Shown: positions 16,701 through 24,719 of the stretch, piece after piece
Layout: every line of letters starts with the position of its first letter
How positions within the stretch are numbered: position 1 is the first letter of the stretch
DNA from: Acidimicrobiales bacterium
GTDB lineage: Bacteria > Actinomycetota > Acidimicrobiia > Acidimicrobiales > UBA8190
Assembly: GCA_031292675.1 (NCBI GenBank)
Contig: JARLGQ010000115.1
Location: 1 to 47,043 of the forward strand
Direction of reading: 5' to 3'
Length of the DNA: 47,043 nucleotides
The notes under the pieces: model-generated
Database searches by the model: none
Told to the model about the DNA's origin: nothing
What the model saw: only the letters and a program-made list of their open reading frames with translations
Position numbers and translations under genes: made by a program

Positions 16701-17148
16701 CGCCGCCCACGTAGACGACTCCGTTCTCGACATCCGCGCTCGAGGTGATGCCCAGATTGACAGGACTGCAACCCGGATCGGTGGTGATTCCGAGATTCGG
16801 GCTCTTCCAGATCACAGTTCCAGTCGTTGTGTCGATGGCGTACTCGGAACCGTCCCATGAGCCCACGTACGCTGTGGTGCCCGCCACTTCCACCGACGTC
16901 GCCACCGGCCCGCCGGTCTTGACCGCCCAGTTCATCTGCAGACCAGGCACGTTGGCGACCGTCAGGTTGGGATCGGTCGTCGCGCCGGTACGACCAGAAT
17001 TTTGCAGGTACGAAGGCCAATCGACAAAGGTCACCGCTGCGCCGCCGGGTCTGGAGCTCGAGATCACGAACGACGAGACCAGGATCACGAGCATGCCCAC
17101 CGCGATGCGATCGGCGAGCCGCCATCTCCGGCGCTCGGGGCCGGTCAT
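11995..17148 (-). CDS. Giant exported PQQ-like propeller protein with six beta-sandwich modules
   Basis: A 1717-aa protein. A signal/anchor (about residues 12-32) precedes a PQQ-like beta-propeller (about 38-470) with recurring blades such as YAIDTTTGTVIWKS and YALDATTGAILWD. After a Pro stretch come six modules of about 200 residues starting near 482, 695, 898, 1118, 1319 and 1520. Five begin with CPxxxxC followed by DIGG/DLGS/DIGN-type sequence; the first has a longer Cys spacing. Each contains PYYAVFVTPGNGVQVQWR-like and STNGTTWTxVPGS-like segments, as in DUF1349/concanavalin-like domains. ATG 17148 overlaps the stop of the glycosyltransferase gene (ATGA), so it is the third gene of a surface-polysaccharide operon. 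No catalytic residues are evident; glycan binding or outer scaffold is inferred. Confidence 0.85.
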   Translation of the reverse strand: MTGPERRRWRLADRIAVGMLVILVSSFVISSSRPGGAAVTFVDWPSYLQNSGRTGATTDPNLTVANVPGLQMNWAVKTGGPVATSVEVAGTTAYVGSWDGSEYAIDTTTGTVIWKSPNLGITTDPGCSPVNLGITSSADVENGVVYVGGGGPYWYALDATTGAILWDVYTGDNSQQGAHYNWSSPLIYNGFAYIGVASNCDNPLVQGHLMQVSLTTHQVVNDYDFVPNGEVGGGVWTTPTLDPSTNTIFVTTGTLNDYTQTQSQAIVALNATSLSYMGSWQLPLTAAVNDSDWGTTPTLTTAADGTPLVSAANKNGILYTWKRSDLEQGAPDTSPPLWEEPIAIGGNCPQCGDGSIASGDFANGVLYYAGGNLELNGHGSGGSISALNPGTGAILWTHQTEGAIIGSPAYVNGMVAYGAGNSFQVVNASNGQLLYSSELPGPVFSAVSVARSQFYVGDIDGSVYAFGLPATPPPPPPTDPNCPTALNPAGSGAAPVCQDIGNPSVAGSESTSSGVLTVTGSGAPLSGASDQFRFISTPVTGDSQSSALIVGQSSPSTVAPQAGLMVRQTTDPTSPFYSVVVSPGANGASSLVVMDRNAWGANPTQLATVPSTATPLYVMIERSGNLLSTGVSTDGVNYTVLAGSTADLELPATVLHGLVVNSGSSQVSGTASFGNLAVGSPLTTPLAAVSPTDPCPTPWTCLDIGNPSPSGDTTSSSPTSLTLDGPGAGIGSASDSFHFVYQTVSGNESISAQVVPQPSDPASAQQGIMMRSAPTPTSPYYAVLFQPGGSATITWRYYDGVSDRTGSLALPTVTSPTYVEINRYQDTTINGPNIFFSTETSSDGISWSPVLGSTQAIPMGGSYLAGVAADAGGGQSAPPVVYNDVQIAATTAAPPGTCPDSFTCTDLGSNFLTGNQVYSPTSDVWTIRATGSDIWSTFDNFRYMSQSFPDDTANSPNGDGTISAQVVSQTNPLADGWIKTGVMIRGQNGDDPQAPYYGVFATSGNGVIVQWRPAEAALTNQIALSAGAGNSTLPPVTPVYVLAERYVDPITNIAYYAGFTSTNGTTWTWIPGSTVPLNLTGPLTAGIATDSHNSAGYSVATVGSLAQLPGSSIPPGACPSSWSCNDIGGPLPPGQDTLTSGTWSEIAGGGDIWGTADSFHLVSQSLAAQGSVSAQVTAQSDTSPWAKAGVMLRASTDPGSPYYAVFVTPGNGVQVQWRSTQGGSSNALTAPGVSGVPLYLKVTRYTFGGASPSTYYTAYSSTNGTTWTEVPGSATSLSMPGPLLAGFAITSHAQGLGSDVTLQNVTISSTQPAPPFGGCPSTWSCSDIGGPLPPSQDTLSSGTWTEVAGGTDIWGTTDSFHLVSQPLTAQGSVSAEVTAQTDTSPSAKAGVMVRATTDPGSPYYAVFVTPGNGVQVQWRSTQGGSSNALSAPGASGVPRYLRVTRYTPKGVNQPTYYTAYTSTNGTTWTEVLASSVSLSMPGKILAGFAITSHAQGIGSGVTLQNVTVSSTRPTAPFGGCPSLWTCTDIGGPLPSSQDDLTSGIWTVVAGGSDIWGTTDSFHLASRSLTAQGSVSAGITAQSDTSPWAKAGVMVRATTNPGSPYYAVFVTPGNGVQVQWRSAQGGSSNSLSPAQAMGVPLYLKVARYTPKGVNQPTYYTAYTSTNGTTWTEIPASSIPLSMPGTLLAGLAITSHAQGIGSGVMLQNVTVSSTKPSAP

Positions 17149-18770
17149 GCCGAGCTCTCTTGCATCGACGCGATCGTGGACGCTTCGCCCTTGGATCCGT
17201 TGCCGTTCTCGGGGACAGCCCCGACGAAGAGCGTTTCCTCGGTATCTCGGGTCAGGTCCGTTGGCACAGCGACAGACCGTGGTTTGGCGTCGGGTTTGCG
17301 CGACGTGCCATCGACTCCGACCAGCCCGTGCTCGGTCAGCTCCCAGAAATGTCGACGGCTGGGACGGATCAACTGGATCAGGCCCTTGTAGGCGGCCACG
17401 CTCATGAGCGCCCAATAGGCGGGAACCAACACCATGACCTTGACGGCCGGAAGCAGGCCGCGCTCCATGCACCCCGACATGAGGCAGTAGATCATGAGGA
17501 CATTTCCCGCCAGCATGGCGGCAACAGCGGGGTAGAAGATGTAGGCGGGAAACAGGACGGCGATGTGAGACGGCCCGTTGACGAGGTACACGACGAACAA
17601 CGCCCAGAACACCGGATTCACGAGAGTGGTGAAGATCGCACACCCGAGCACCAGCTGGAAGGCGATGAAGTCTCGGGTGCCGAGATCACGCCACAATCGC
17701 AACGGAGAGCGCATGTGGACCAACCAGGTCTGCATGTACCCCTTCAACCAACGGCTCCGTTGTCGGAGCCAGCTCCGGAGGTTGCTGTTCGCCTCTTCCT
17801 CGGTCACCGACGCCATGCGGCGAACGCGCCACCCACGGCGGGCGATCCGGATCCCGATGTCCGCATCCTCCGCCACGTTGTGCGGGTCCCATCCCCCCAA
17901 CTGGCGCAAGGCATCGGTGCGGAAATGGTTCGATGTGCCTCCCAGGGGTGTCGGAAGGCCGAAACGGTCGAGACCCCGTAACACGAGGCTGAAGTTGGCT
18001 GCGTACTCCGCTGCGAAGTTTCGCGTCAACCAGTTGGTCCACGGGTTCCAGTACTGCAGCTCGCTTTGGACACACACGACCCACCGTGGAGCGTCGGCAA
18101 AGGCGGCCACAGCCCTTCGGAGCTGGTCCGGATCCGGGCGGTCCTCGGCGTCGTAGATGACACACAAGTCACCGGTGGCGAGGGCAAGGCCCACGTTGCA
18201 CGCTCGCGGTTTGGTCTGCGGCCCGTTCGGTGGCACCACAACGGTTTGGAACGGCTCGTCGAGCTCCAGCGCGGCAAGAACATCTCGTGTCTCGCTATCC
18301 CCCCGTTCGACCAGGAAGAGGATCTGGAGCAGCTCCTGCGGATACTCGAGGGCCGAGAGCCGGCCGATGAGCTCGGGGAGCACCCTTGCCTCCCGATGCA
18401 GCGGGACGAGAATGGTGTAGCGCGGCAAGGCGGCCTCGGCCAGGGCCGCCGCCACCAGGCGGGCCTCGTCCCACCCACCCTTATCCGGAGCGGCGACGAC
18501 GAGAAGCAACTTGAAGCTGATCACCACGACATACACCACGGTCACGAACAGGACGACCGCCCTACCCCACGAGGCAAAGGACGGACCGAGCCCTGTGGTG
18601 CCGTAAACCACCAAGAGCGCGGCCGCGATGGCCGTCCCCACCGCCAGCGAGTACGACTGCCCCCGGCTCAGCAACCGCCGGGCGCTCAGCTCCTCCGGAA
18701 GCCCCAATGTGGCGTTCTCCGTCGGCTCGGCGACAGGCACGTGTGCCGGAGGAGCCTCAAGCTCGGTCAT
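17145..18770 (-). CDS. Processive-type family 2 glycosyltransferase, membrane-bound
   Basis: A 541-aa enzyme with two N-terminal transmembrane helices (about residues 40-62 and 68-92), a GT2 catalytic domain (about 125-370) and about three C-terminal helices. Motifs are ILVPLHREARVL (nucleotide-sugar entry), YDAEDRPDP (DxD-like metal site), EDADIGIRIARRGW (catalytic acid loop) and QRSRWLKGYMQT (QxxRW). This architecture is that of cellulose/hyaluronan/beta-glucan synthase-like enzymes. ATG 18770 overlaps the TAA of the preceding gene by one base and has AGGAGG in the upstream gene's end, so the ORF track's longer start at 18989 is rejected. It probably polymerises or extends an extracellular polysaccharide; sugar unknown. 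Confidence 0.9.
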   Translation of the reverse strand: MTELEAPPAHVPVAEPTENATLGLPEELSARRLLSRGQSYSLAVGTAIAAALLVVYGTTGLGPSFASWGRAVVLFVTVVYVVVISFKLLLVVAAPDKGGWDEARLVAAALAEAALPRYTILVPLHREARVLPELIGRLSALEYPQELLQILFLVERGDSETRDVLAALELDEPFQTVVVPPNGPQTKPRACNVGLALATGDLCVIYDAEDRPDPDQLRRAVAAFADAPRWVVCVQSELQYWNPWTNWLTRNFAAEYAANFSLVLRGLDRFGLPTPLGGTSNHFRTDALRQLGGWDPHNVAEDADIGIRIARRGWRVRRMASVTEEEANSNLRSWLRQRSRWLKGYMQTWLVHMRSPLRLWRDLGTRDFIAFQLVLGCAIFTTLVNPVFWALFVVYLVNGPSHIAVLFPAYIFYPAVAAMLAGNVLMIYCLMSGCMERGLLPAVKVMVLVPAYWALMSVAAYKGLIQLIRPSRRHFWELTEHGLVGVDGTSRKPDAKPRSVAVPTDLTRDTEETLFVGAVPENGNGSKGEASTIASMQESSA

Positions 18771-21580
18771 TATGCGTTGACCTCCTCGGGCGATGTGATC
18801 GCCGAGACGTGGGGACCGGGTGGTGATTGAACTTGAGTGAGTCGCGGGTGCCGGACGCCCATCCGCTTGTAGATCAGGCAATTCGGGTCCGAGTAGACGA
18901 GCTTGTAATCGGCACGGAGCACCGGGCTGGCGTGAAGGTGCGCCCAGACGATGTCGCGGTTGCCCGGGCTCTGGCGCATGTAGATCCACCTGATGTGGTG
19001 ACCGACGGGATCATCCAGCGCGGCATTCCACTTTCGGTAGCTGCCTTCGTAGATGATGGCATCGGTCGGAATGTGCGATTGAAAGGTGACGACGTCGTTG
19101 CCGAACGATTCCATGAGCATCAATCCGCCGTCGTAATTCTGCTGGAGCCAGGTGCTCTCCAGCTCGGCGGAAAGGGTCCGAGCAGAGAGCGCCTCCTTCA
19201 GCGTCACGATTCCGCCCACACCTCCAGCGGCGGGGACAATCAATGCCGTACCGATTGCCCCGACCACACACGCCTGGACCGCGCCACGAGCGATCCTGGC
19301 ACCTCGCCGCTGGACCGCGGGCAAAGCGCCCACGAGGTAGCCGCCGAAGAGCGCAACGGGCAGGATCATGATCAATCCGAACCGCACGTTGTACAGGTCT
19401 GAGTCGATCTGGGTGACGTGAAGGGGACGTTGGCCGAAGTAGAGCGACGCCACGTAGAAGGGAAGGGGTGCGAGCAGCGCGAGAGGTGCGAGGCTAGGCG
19501 AACGAAGACGAGTCCGGATCACATACCAGGCGATGCCCACTGCGCCGAGTCCCAAGGCCACGATGCCGAGGTTGTCCTCCATCGCATACAGGTAGGTCTT
19601 GACGGCGACGCCCCAATGCCCGATTGCCTTCTCGCTCGTCGCCACCCACAGGGATGGTTTGGCGAACTGCCCCGTCTGGAAATACAGGGCGTTGTGAAAG
19701 ATGGCAAGGTTCCAAAGGGCCCACCCGACGATACCCATCAAGGCGATGAATGCCAGGTACACGACGTCGGCCTCGGCGCGGTGCAAGCGCTCCCGGACGG
19801 CGCCGGTTGAGACGGCAGCGGGCTTGAGCTTCCACCGCACCGACCGCGCGCCCGTGCCGTTGTGCCCGTTTTCGGTCGGGGCTCCGTTGGAGGAACTTGT
19901 GGTCGCCGGTGATCCGTTGTGCGCACCGTTGCCCGTAGCGCCGTTGCCCGCGGAGCCGTTGCCCGCGGAGCCGTTGCCCGCGGAGCCGTTGCCCGTAGCC
20001 CCGTTGCCGTTGGCCGTACCGTTCCCGAGCGCCGCGGTCAGTCTGTATTCGCCACCGGACATGTCAAGCGTGAGGAGTTCCGGACCGACGAATGCCGGCC
20101 GGTCAGGAGCGCGGCGGTTCCAGGCGACCAACGCCACGACGGGCACCACCGCAAAACACATCCACCAGCCCTCGTAACGCGTGATGCTGGCGAGGAAGAG
20201 CGCAAAGGCGGCGGCGGCAAGCTGCCGATAACCGCCCGTTCGGCACCACCGAAGCAGGTGGTAGGTGGCGGCGGCCATGCAGGCGAGCAAGAGTGTCTCG
20301 GTCATGGCCGTGCTCTGCAGATAGAGGACATTGGCGTTGGCCGCAAACAGGAGGGCGGCCGAGGTGGCCGCCAGTCGGTTCCCGACTGGCCCGCCGGCCA
20401 AGAGGCTCGACCCCTGCCCCGCGTTGGCTGGAGCGGTCATCAACATGGCGGCCTTATAGACGTACCGAGTGGCGAGCACGTAGGCGACCATCGAAACCAA
20501 GCTGCCTGAGAATCCCGAGTAGTACCACGAGTCGATCCAGATCGTGGGAAGCATCAACAGGTGAGGAAGGGGAAGCCACACTCCCCCCAGCTGGCCGAGC
20601 CCAGGTGTCGACGATTCGATTACCCGTCGGCCTATGAGAAGGTGGGACATCGTGTCGGGATAAGCCACCGTCAGGTGCCGACCGGCAAAGTACGCGTAGG
20701 TGGCGACCGATGAGGCCGTGGCAGCGACCGTCAACAATGCGAGGACTCCGTCTCGGGGACGGACCAGCCGCACCCCGAGGCGGCCCAAACGGCCGGAGAT
20801 AGCCATCCGGCGGGTCAGACCGAGGAGTTCAAGAACCGAACGCCAGATCACCGCCAGCTCTGCTCCCGTCGGCTTGCCATGCTGCCGAGCGAGATGCTTG
20901 ACCGGCCGCTCGATGACACGCGCTCCGTTTCGTCGAAGCTTGGTAATCAGCTCGGGTGAGATGACTGCCGCGTTTCCCACCAGCCCCAACCCGTTCATCG
21001 AACGGCGGTCGACGAGCTTGTACGCACAATCAACATCGCGGCTTCCATGACGAAGAATCAACCGCGTGATGAGCGTCCAGCACCACGAGAACACCTTTCG
21101 AGTCCGCGAGTCACATCGTGGATCTCGATAGCCGATCACTGCGTCCGCTCGTTCTTCACGGGCGTCCGCCAGGAACCGGATGAGCCCATCCGATCGGAAT
21201 TGCCCGTCGGAGTCCGTGAGGAAGAGCCAGGGCTCGCAAGTACGCTCGAGCGCGCTTTGAATCCCGGTCCGGACCGCAGCTCCATATCCTTGGTTCTGGG
21301 CGTGGTGGAGGGCCAGGACGCGTCCGTCTGATCTCGCCGCCAGGCTTTCCGCGACTGCGCCCGTCGCGTCAGTGCTTCCGTCATTCACGATGACTACGCG
21401 ATGAGGCTCGCCCGCAGTCTCCAATGTGGCGAGAAAGTCCTCGACCGTGGCAGCGAGATTCGCCTCCTCGTTGTACGCAGGCATGACCACGGTGACACCG
21501 CGATCCGCCGCTACATAGCTGGTCGGTGCCCAGTCCGTTTGGTCGCGACGGGGCGCGCCGTCACCGTTGAGGCCCAACAT
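18770..21580 (-). CDS. GT2 glycosyltransferase fused to polytopic GT-C-like membrane domain
   Basis: A 936-aa fusion. Residues about 27-250 are a DPM/GtrB-like GT2 domain (VTVVMPAYNEEANL, VIVNDGSTD, LFLTDSDGQF). From about 285 onward come roughly ten hydrophobic segments in a layout like lipid-linked-sugar glycosyltransferases (GT-C/GT39-like), with large loops. A Gly-Asn-Ser/Ala hinge (about 515-556, NGSAGNGSAGNGSAGNG) separates two membrane blocks. Such fusions can both make a polyprenyl-phosphate sugar and transfer it outside the membrane; this is inferred from architecture. ATG 21580 has GGGAG upstream. It is the first gene of the operon with the processive GT and the giant propeller protein. 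Confidence 0.85.
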   Translation of the reverse strand: MLGLNGDGAPRRDQTDWAPTSYVAADRGVTVVMPAYNEEANLAATVEDFLATLETAGEPHRVVIVNDGSTDATGAVAESLAARSDGRVLALHHAQNQGYGAAVRTGIQSALERTCEPWLFLTDSDGQFRSDGLIRFLADAREERADAVIGYRDPRCDSRTRKVFSWCWTLITRLILRHGSRDVDCAYKLVDRRSMNGLGLVGNAAVISPELITKLRRNGARVIERPVKHLARQHGKPTGAELAVIWRSVLELLGLTRRMAISGRLGRLGVRLVRPRDGVLALLTVAATASSVATYAYFAGRHLTVAYPDTMSHLLIGRRVIESSTPGLGQLGGVWLPLPHLLMLPTIWIDSWYYSGFSGSLVSMVAYVLATRYVYKAAMLMTAPANAGQGSSLLAGGPVGNRLAATSAALLFAANANVLYLQSTAMTETLLLACMAAATYHLLRWCRTGGYRQLAAAAFALFLASITRYEGWWMCFAVVPVVALVAWNRRAPDRPAFVGPELLTLDMSGGEYRLTAALGNGTANGNGATGNGSAGNGSAGNGSAGNGATGNGAHNGSPATTSSSNGAPTENGHNGTGARSVRWKLKPAAVSTGAVRERLHRAEADVVYLAFIALMGIVGWALWNLAIFHNALYFQTGQFAKPSLWVATSEKAIGHWGVAVKTYLYAMEDNLGIVALGLGAVGIAWYVIRTRLRSPSLAPLALLAPLPFYVASLYFGQRPLHVTQIDSDLYNVRFGLIMILPVALFGGYLVGALPAVQRRGARIARGAVQACVVGAIGTALIVPAAGGVGGIVTLKEALSARTLSAELESTWLQQNYDGGLMLMESFGNDVVTFQSHIPTDAIIYEGSYRKWNAALDDPVGHHIRWIYMRQSPGNRDIVWAHLHASPVLRADYKLVYSDPNCLIYKRMGVRHPRLTQVQSPPGPHVSAITSPEEVNA
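19926..20010. repeat. 15-bp coding repeat (GNGSA/GNGAT hinge)
   Basis: About five tandem 15-bp units (ccgttgcccgcggag and close variants) that encode the Gly-Asn-Gly-Ser-Ala hinge of the 936-aa glycosyltransferase on the minus strand. Units are in frame, so length can vary without disrupting the gene. Confidence 0.85.
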
Positions 21581-22247
21581 CAGAGCTCCCGTGACGTGTC
21601 GTTGTCGGAATCAGGCACAGACCCCGATGAACGGGTTTCATGGGAGCTTTCACCAGCCCGGTCCGCACCTCGCGGGCCGTGGCGCCGGCGAACCTGTCAC
21701 GAGCTGTCGCCCACCTCATGTCTTCCCCGCCGACGGGCCCCGCCCGACGAGCATTGGCACGCTCCAAACGCCGGAATGCCGCGTTGAGGGGCCGCGATGA
21801 GCTCATGCCCAGAACAGAGTCCCCAGTGCCTGACGTGATGCAAAAGGTCTTCCGTGTCCAGGGATTACGTCTCGTTATCCGGGATTCTTCGCCGGTGCAA
21901 TTCACGCTTCGTAGCAAGAGAGATGCGGAACGAGAGATAACGAGGCACCCGGCCGCTTCGCCGGGCGCCGGTGGCCCAGGCGGCGAGCACCCCACAGCGA
22001 GTGCGGCACCTCAAGAGCCCGCCGAGATGGCGACCTGTTACAACCTCGACGTCCTCGACGAGAAGGAGTGAACCGGAGACCGTGGGGGAGGGTCCGGTGA
22101 CCTGGCGATCCCTCGCCGGGCCTTCATCGGTCGCACGCCTGGTGGACGGCGATGACGGCGCGAGCTCCTTGAACTGGTGCCGATGAGTTGGCATTGTCTC
22201 GGTCGTCTCACCGGAGAGAAGACCGATGCGGTCGCGATGGGGGTGCC
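21581..22247. other. Gene-poor region with one weak small ORF
   Basis: About 670 bases between the divergent glycosyltransferase operon and the VOC gene. The best candidate is an 88-codon plus-strand ORF from ATG 21805 to 22071, with a segment MQKVFRVQGLRLVIRDSSP that looks protein-like. However, its codons include TTA, AGA and ATA, unlike neighbouring genes, and there is no good ribosome binding site, so it is not called as a gene. A 9-bp inverted repeat (ctcgttatc / gataacgag) lies at 21871-21879 and 21936-21944. The promoter for the minus-strand surface operon should be near 21590-21700 but was not identified. Confidence 0.4.
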
Positions 22248-22664
22248 ATGGACTGGAAGCTGGAACTCGTCGTCGTCCCGGTGACTGATCAGGACCGCGC
22301 CAAGGCCTTCTACACCGAGGAAGCCGGATTCGACTTGGTGGTGGACCACCGAGCCGGCGAATTCCGTGTCGTGCAAGTGACACCGCCTGGCTCGGCCTGC
22401 TCGATTGCGTTGATGAGGAATTCGGAGGCGGCGGGCTCGGTCCAGGGCCTCCATCTCGTCGTCCCCGACATCGACGCCGCCCGCGCCACCCTGGTCGAAC
22501 GGGGGGTTGCGGTCAGCGACCTGTTCCACTTCGAAGACGGCAACCAGGTCCCCGGGGCCGATCCGCAGCGCGGCGACTACAACACGTTCTGCTCCTTCGC
22601 CGACCCCGACGGCACCGGCTGGATGGTCCAGGAGGTCGGGCGGGTCAAATCGGCGCACCGATGA
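22248..22664 (+). CDS. VOC-family (glyoxalase/dioxygenase superfamily) protein
   Basis: A 138-aa single-domain VOC protein with the usual paired beta-alpha-beta-beta-beta modules: first module about residues 1-60 (VVVPVTDQDRAKAFYTEEAGFDLVVD), second about 65-132 (HLVVPDIDAARATLVERGV...FADPDGTGWMVQE). The DPDGTGW segment is typical of the C-terminal metal-edge strand. This subgroup in actinobacteria has no assigned substrate; it may be a glyoxalase-, dioxygenase- or binding-type protein. ATG 22248 was chosen over 22188 because the upstream codons encode unrelated basic sequence and GATGGGGG precedes the internal ATG. It is convergent with the next gene. Confidence 0.88.
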   Translation: MDWKLELVVVPVTDQDRAKAFYTEEAGFDLVVDHRAGEFRVVQVTPPGSACSIALMRNSEAAGSVQGLHLVVPDIDAARATLVERGVAVSDLFHFEDGNQVPGADPQRGDYNTFCSFADPDGTGWMVQEVGRVKSAHR

Positions 22665-22710
22665 ATTCACCTCGAGCGAACTGGCCTCGAGGCCGGCCCG
22701 ACCCGGGCGG

Positions 22711-23349
22711 CTATGCCGTCTGACCTGGGCCACTGCGCCCAAGGGGCGAGCCTTCGACCCTCCCCACTCCGACCTTCCGACCGCACATCATGAGCACCAG
22801 GTCTTCGGCTGCGCCACGCAGGGCGGGGCCCGAGCCATACGACCAGTCGAGGTCGCGGGCATGGAGGCTGCGGCCCTGAATGTCGATACCGAAGTGGGCG
22901 TGGCCTCCACCCTGGGTGAGGTCGTCGAGAACGACTCGCATCGTCCCGTCCGTGGAGCAGCGCGGGACCCCCAGCGGCACAGTGACGTCGAGGCCGTGGA
23001 TGGCTACATGGTTGAGGGCGCCGTGGTAGCCGCCGCCCGGCGGTATCCAGTGGTGCATCGTGTCGGCCCTCAGGTTGGCGACAAGCTCGGCCACGGGCAG
23101 CTCGGCGTCCCGGTGGGCGATCTCGTTGGACAGACGGGTGAAGTCGAAGTCGCAGCGCTTGAGCTCAGCCATGAACTGCTCTTCGGAGTAGCGCGCTGCC
23201 ATGGTCAAATGCGCGATCACATCACGCACCCGCCAACCCTCACACAGCGACGGGCTCTCCCATTCCGATTCGGAGGCAGATGCGAGCCGGTCGGCGAGGG
23301 CCAGGAATTCGGCGGCTACCACGGGCTGCAGGTCGGCGTCATCTGTCAT
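22711..23349 (-). CDS. Maleylpyruvate-isomerase-like, DinB-fold mycothiol-dependent family protein
   Basis: A 212-aa protein with the N-terminal MDMPI signature SPSLCEGWRVRDVIAHLT (residues about 32-49) and a helical-bundle pattern, followed by candidate metal-site histidines in MHHWIPPGG and NHVAIHGLDVTVPLG (HxxxH-like). Proteins of the TIGR03083/DinB-2 group use a divalent metal and, where studied, mycothiol to isomerise or conjugate substrates; the exact reaction here is unknown. Start ATG 23349 has GGAG about 7 bp upstream. It is convergent with the VOC gene, whose family also includes thiol-dependent enzymes, but there is no operon link. Confidence 0.87.
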   Translation of the reverse strand: MTDDADLQPVVAAEFLALADRLASASESEWESPSLCEGWRVRDVIAHLTMAARYSEEQFMAELKRCDFDFTRLSNEIAHRDAELPVAELVANLRADTMHHWIPPGGGYHGALNHVAIHGLDVTVPLGVPRCSTDGTMRVVLDDLTQGGGHAHFGIDIQGRSLHARDLDWSYGSGPALRGAAEDLVLMMCGRKVGVGRVEGSPLGRSGPGQTA

Positions 23350-23514
23350 GGGTCAACTCCGGTTCGCTCCCTAGGCTCCATGGTCGTCGAAGGATCAGAC
23401 GAGCGTGCTGCGCCAGATTCATGGGTGGAGGCCGCGAATGGCACGAGGCTCGGGCGCCCTGCCCCGGCCGCGACGGGTGGTTCCTACCGTTGCCGCTGCT
23501 CCTTCGTTGAACAG

Positions 23515-24594
23515 CTACGGATTCGCGATGGTACGGATCAAAGCCCCGGAGTCGGTGTCCATCTCGGTGAGGGAATTGCCGCCCTCGTTGACAACCCAGA
23601 GGTTCGTCCCGGCCACTACCAACGCCTGCGGATCGTTGAAGAGGTACGGCCCGTTTGTGTTGCACATCATCCAAGTGACGGTTGCCGGCGACGGGGTGAT
23701 CTGACTCACCATGGGAGATGCGCCCGGAGGGCTGACGGTGAACACGTAGCCGTCACCGTAGGCAATCGGCCCGACCATGGGCAGGTTCCCACTCATGAGG
23801 ACGTTCAACTCATCCAGCGTGGCCGGGGAGAATTCGGTCACCGACTCGTCAGCTTGGTTGGTCACCCACACGTTGGTACCGTCGAACGCGACGCCGATCG
23901 GCGTGTTGAACTCCAACGGCGAGCCCGACAGGGATGCAATGAACGCCCGGTTTGCGGCATTGAGCACCGTCACGGTGTTGTCCGCACTGTTGGCCACGAA
24001 GACCTTCCCGTCGGCGACGGCGAAGCCGGTCGGGTCGTCAAACCCGAACACCGGGCCAGAAGCAGTTCCGATCAAGCCGCCTGATGCGACCGCGACCTCC
24101 GTGATCGATCCAGCGCCATTGAGGACGAAGAGATCTTGACCGGACGACGCCAGGGCGATGGGGTCACCAAAACCGTAGCTTGCACCTCGGATGGTGCGGA
24201 TGTGCCTGCGACCCGAAGCCCTGAACTCAGTCACCGAATTGTTGGCGCGGTTGGCGACGAAAAGGTCATTGCGAACCGCCACGATGGCCGCCGGCGAGTC
24301 GAAACCAAAGCGCTTCCCGGAGATCGTGGCCACGTATGTCCCGTCGGAGGCCTTGATCTCGGTGACCGAGTTGTTGGCACCGTTGGTGACGAAAAGATCG
24401 GCGCCGACTAGGGCCACAGACGTGGGAGCGTCGAAGTCGTAGGTGTGGATTCGGACCTTGTGGGAATTGGTGGAGACCCCCCAGGCTGCAGCCGGCCCGC
24501 CGGCTATCACGGCCATGGCCGTTACCAGAGTGCCGACGAGTGATACCGCGAGAAGGTGGTGCGAACGCCGGAGCGAGCTACCGGTGGTATTCAT
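23515..24594 (-). CDS. Secreted NHL/YncE-like beta-propeller protein
   Basis: A 359-aa exported protein: signal peptide (about residues 1-40, with a hydrophobic core LLAVSLVGTLVTAMAVIAGG and AxA-type end) followed by about seven 40-residue blades. Each blade has a DxPxxxVxVGxxLFVTNGANNSVTEI-like core (VFVANSADNTVTVLNA, VWVTNQADESVTEF, LWVVNEGGNSLTEM), as in NHL/YncE propellers. The blades end with the last strand close to the C-terminus. ATG 24594 is the first in-frame ATG giving a standard signal peptide; the longer ORF to 24675 adds Pro/Gly-rich sequence. No enzymatic residues are visible; ligand or protein binding outside the cell is likely. Confidence 0.85.
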   Translation of the reverse strand: MNTTGSSLRRSHHLLAVSLVGTLVTAMAVIAGGPAAAWGVSTNSHKVRIHTYDFDAPTSVALVGADLFVTNGANNSVTEIKASDGTYVATISGKRFGFDSPAAIVAVRNDLFVANRANNSVTEFRASGRRHIRTIRGASYGFGDPIALASSGQDLFVLNGAGSITEVAVASGGLIGTASGPVFGFDDPTGFAVADGKVFVANSADNTVTVLNAANRAFIASLSGSPLEFNTPIGVAFDGTNVWVTNQADESVTEFSPATLDELNVLMSGNLPMVGPIAYGDGYVFTVSPPGASPMVSQITPSPATVTWMMCNTNGPYLFNDPQALVVAGTNLWVVNEGGNSLTEMDTDSGALIRTIANP

Positions 24595-24719
24595 CTGTGA
24601 CTCCCCGCTCTTTGTCACCCACCCAGGTGGGCTCCCCCCGGGTGGCCCCCAACGAAGCCACCGGTACGGTAGCACCTGGTCCCCGAGACGGGCCCCCTGA
24701 CTCGTCGCAAGGAACTCCC

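Noticed and set aside
22507-24084. 525-aa plus-strand ORF
   Set aside because: Antisense to the MDMPI and NHL-like genes; composition is typical of a high-GC shadow frame.
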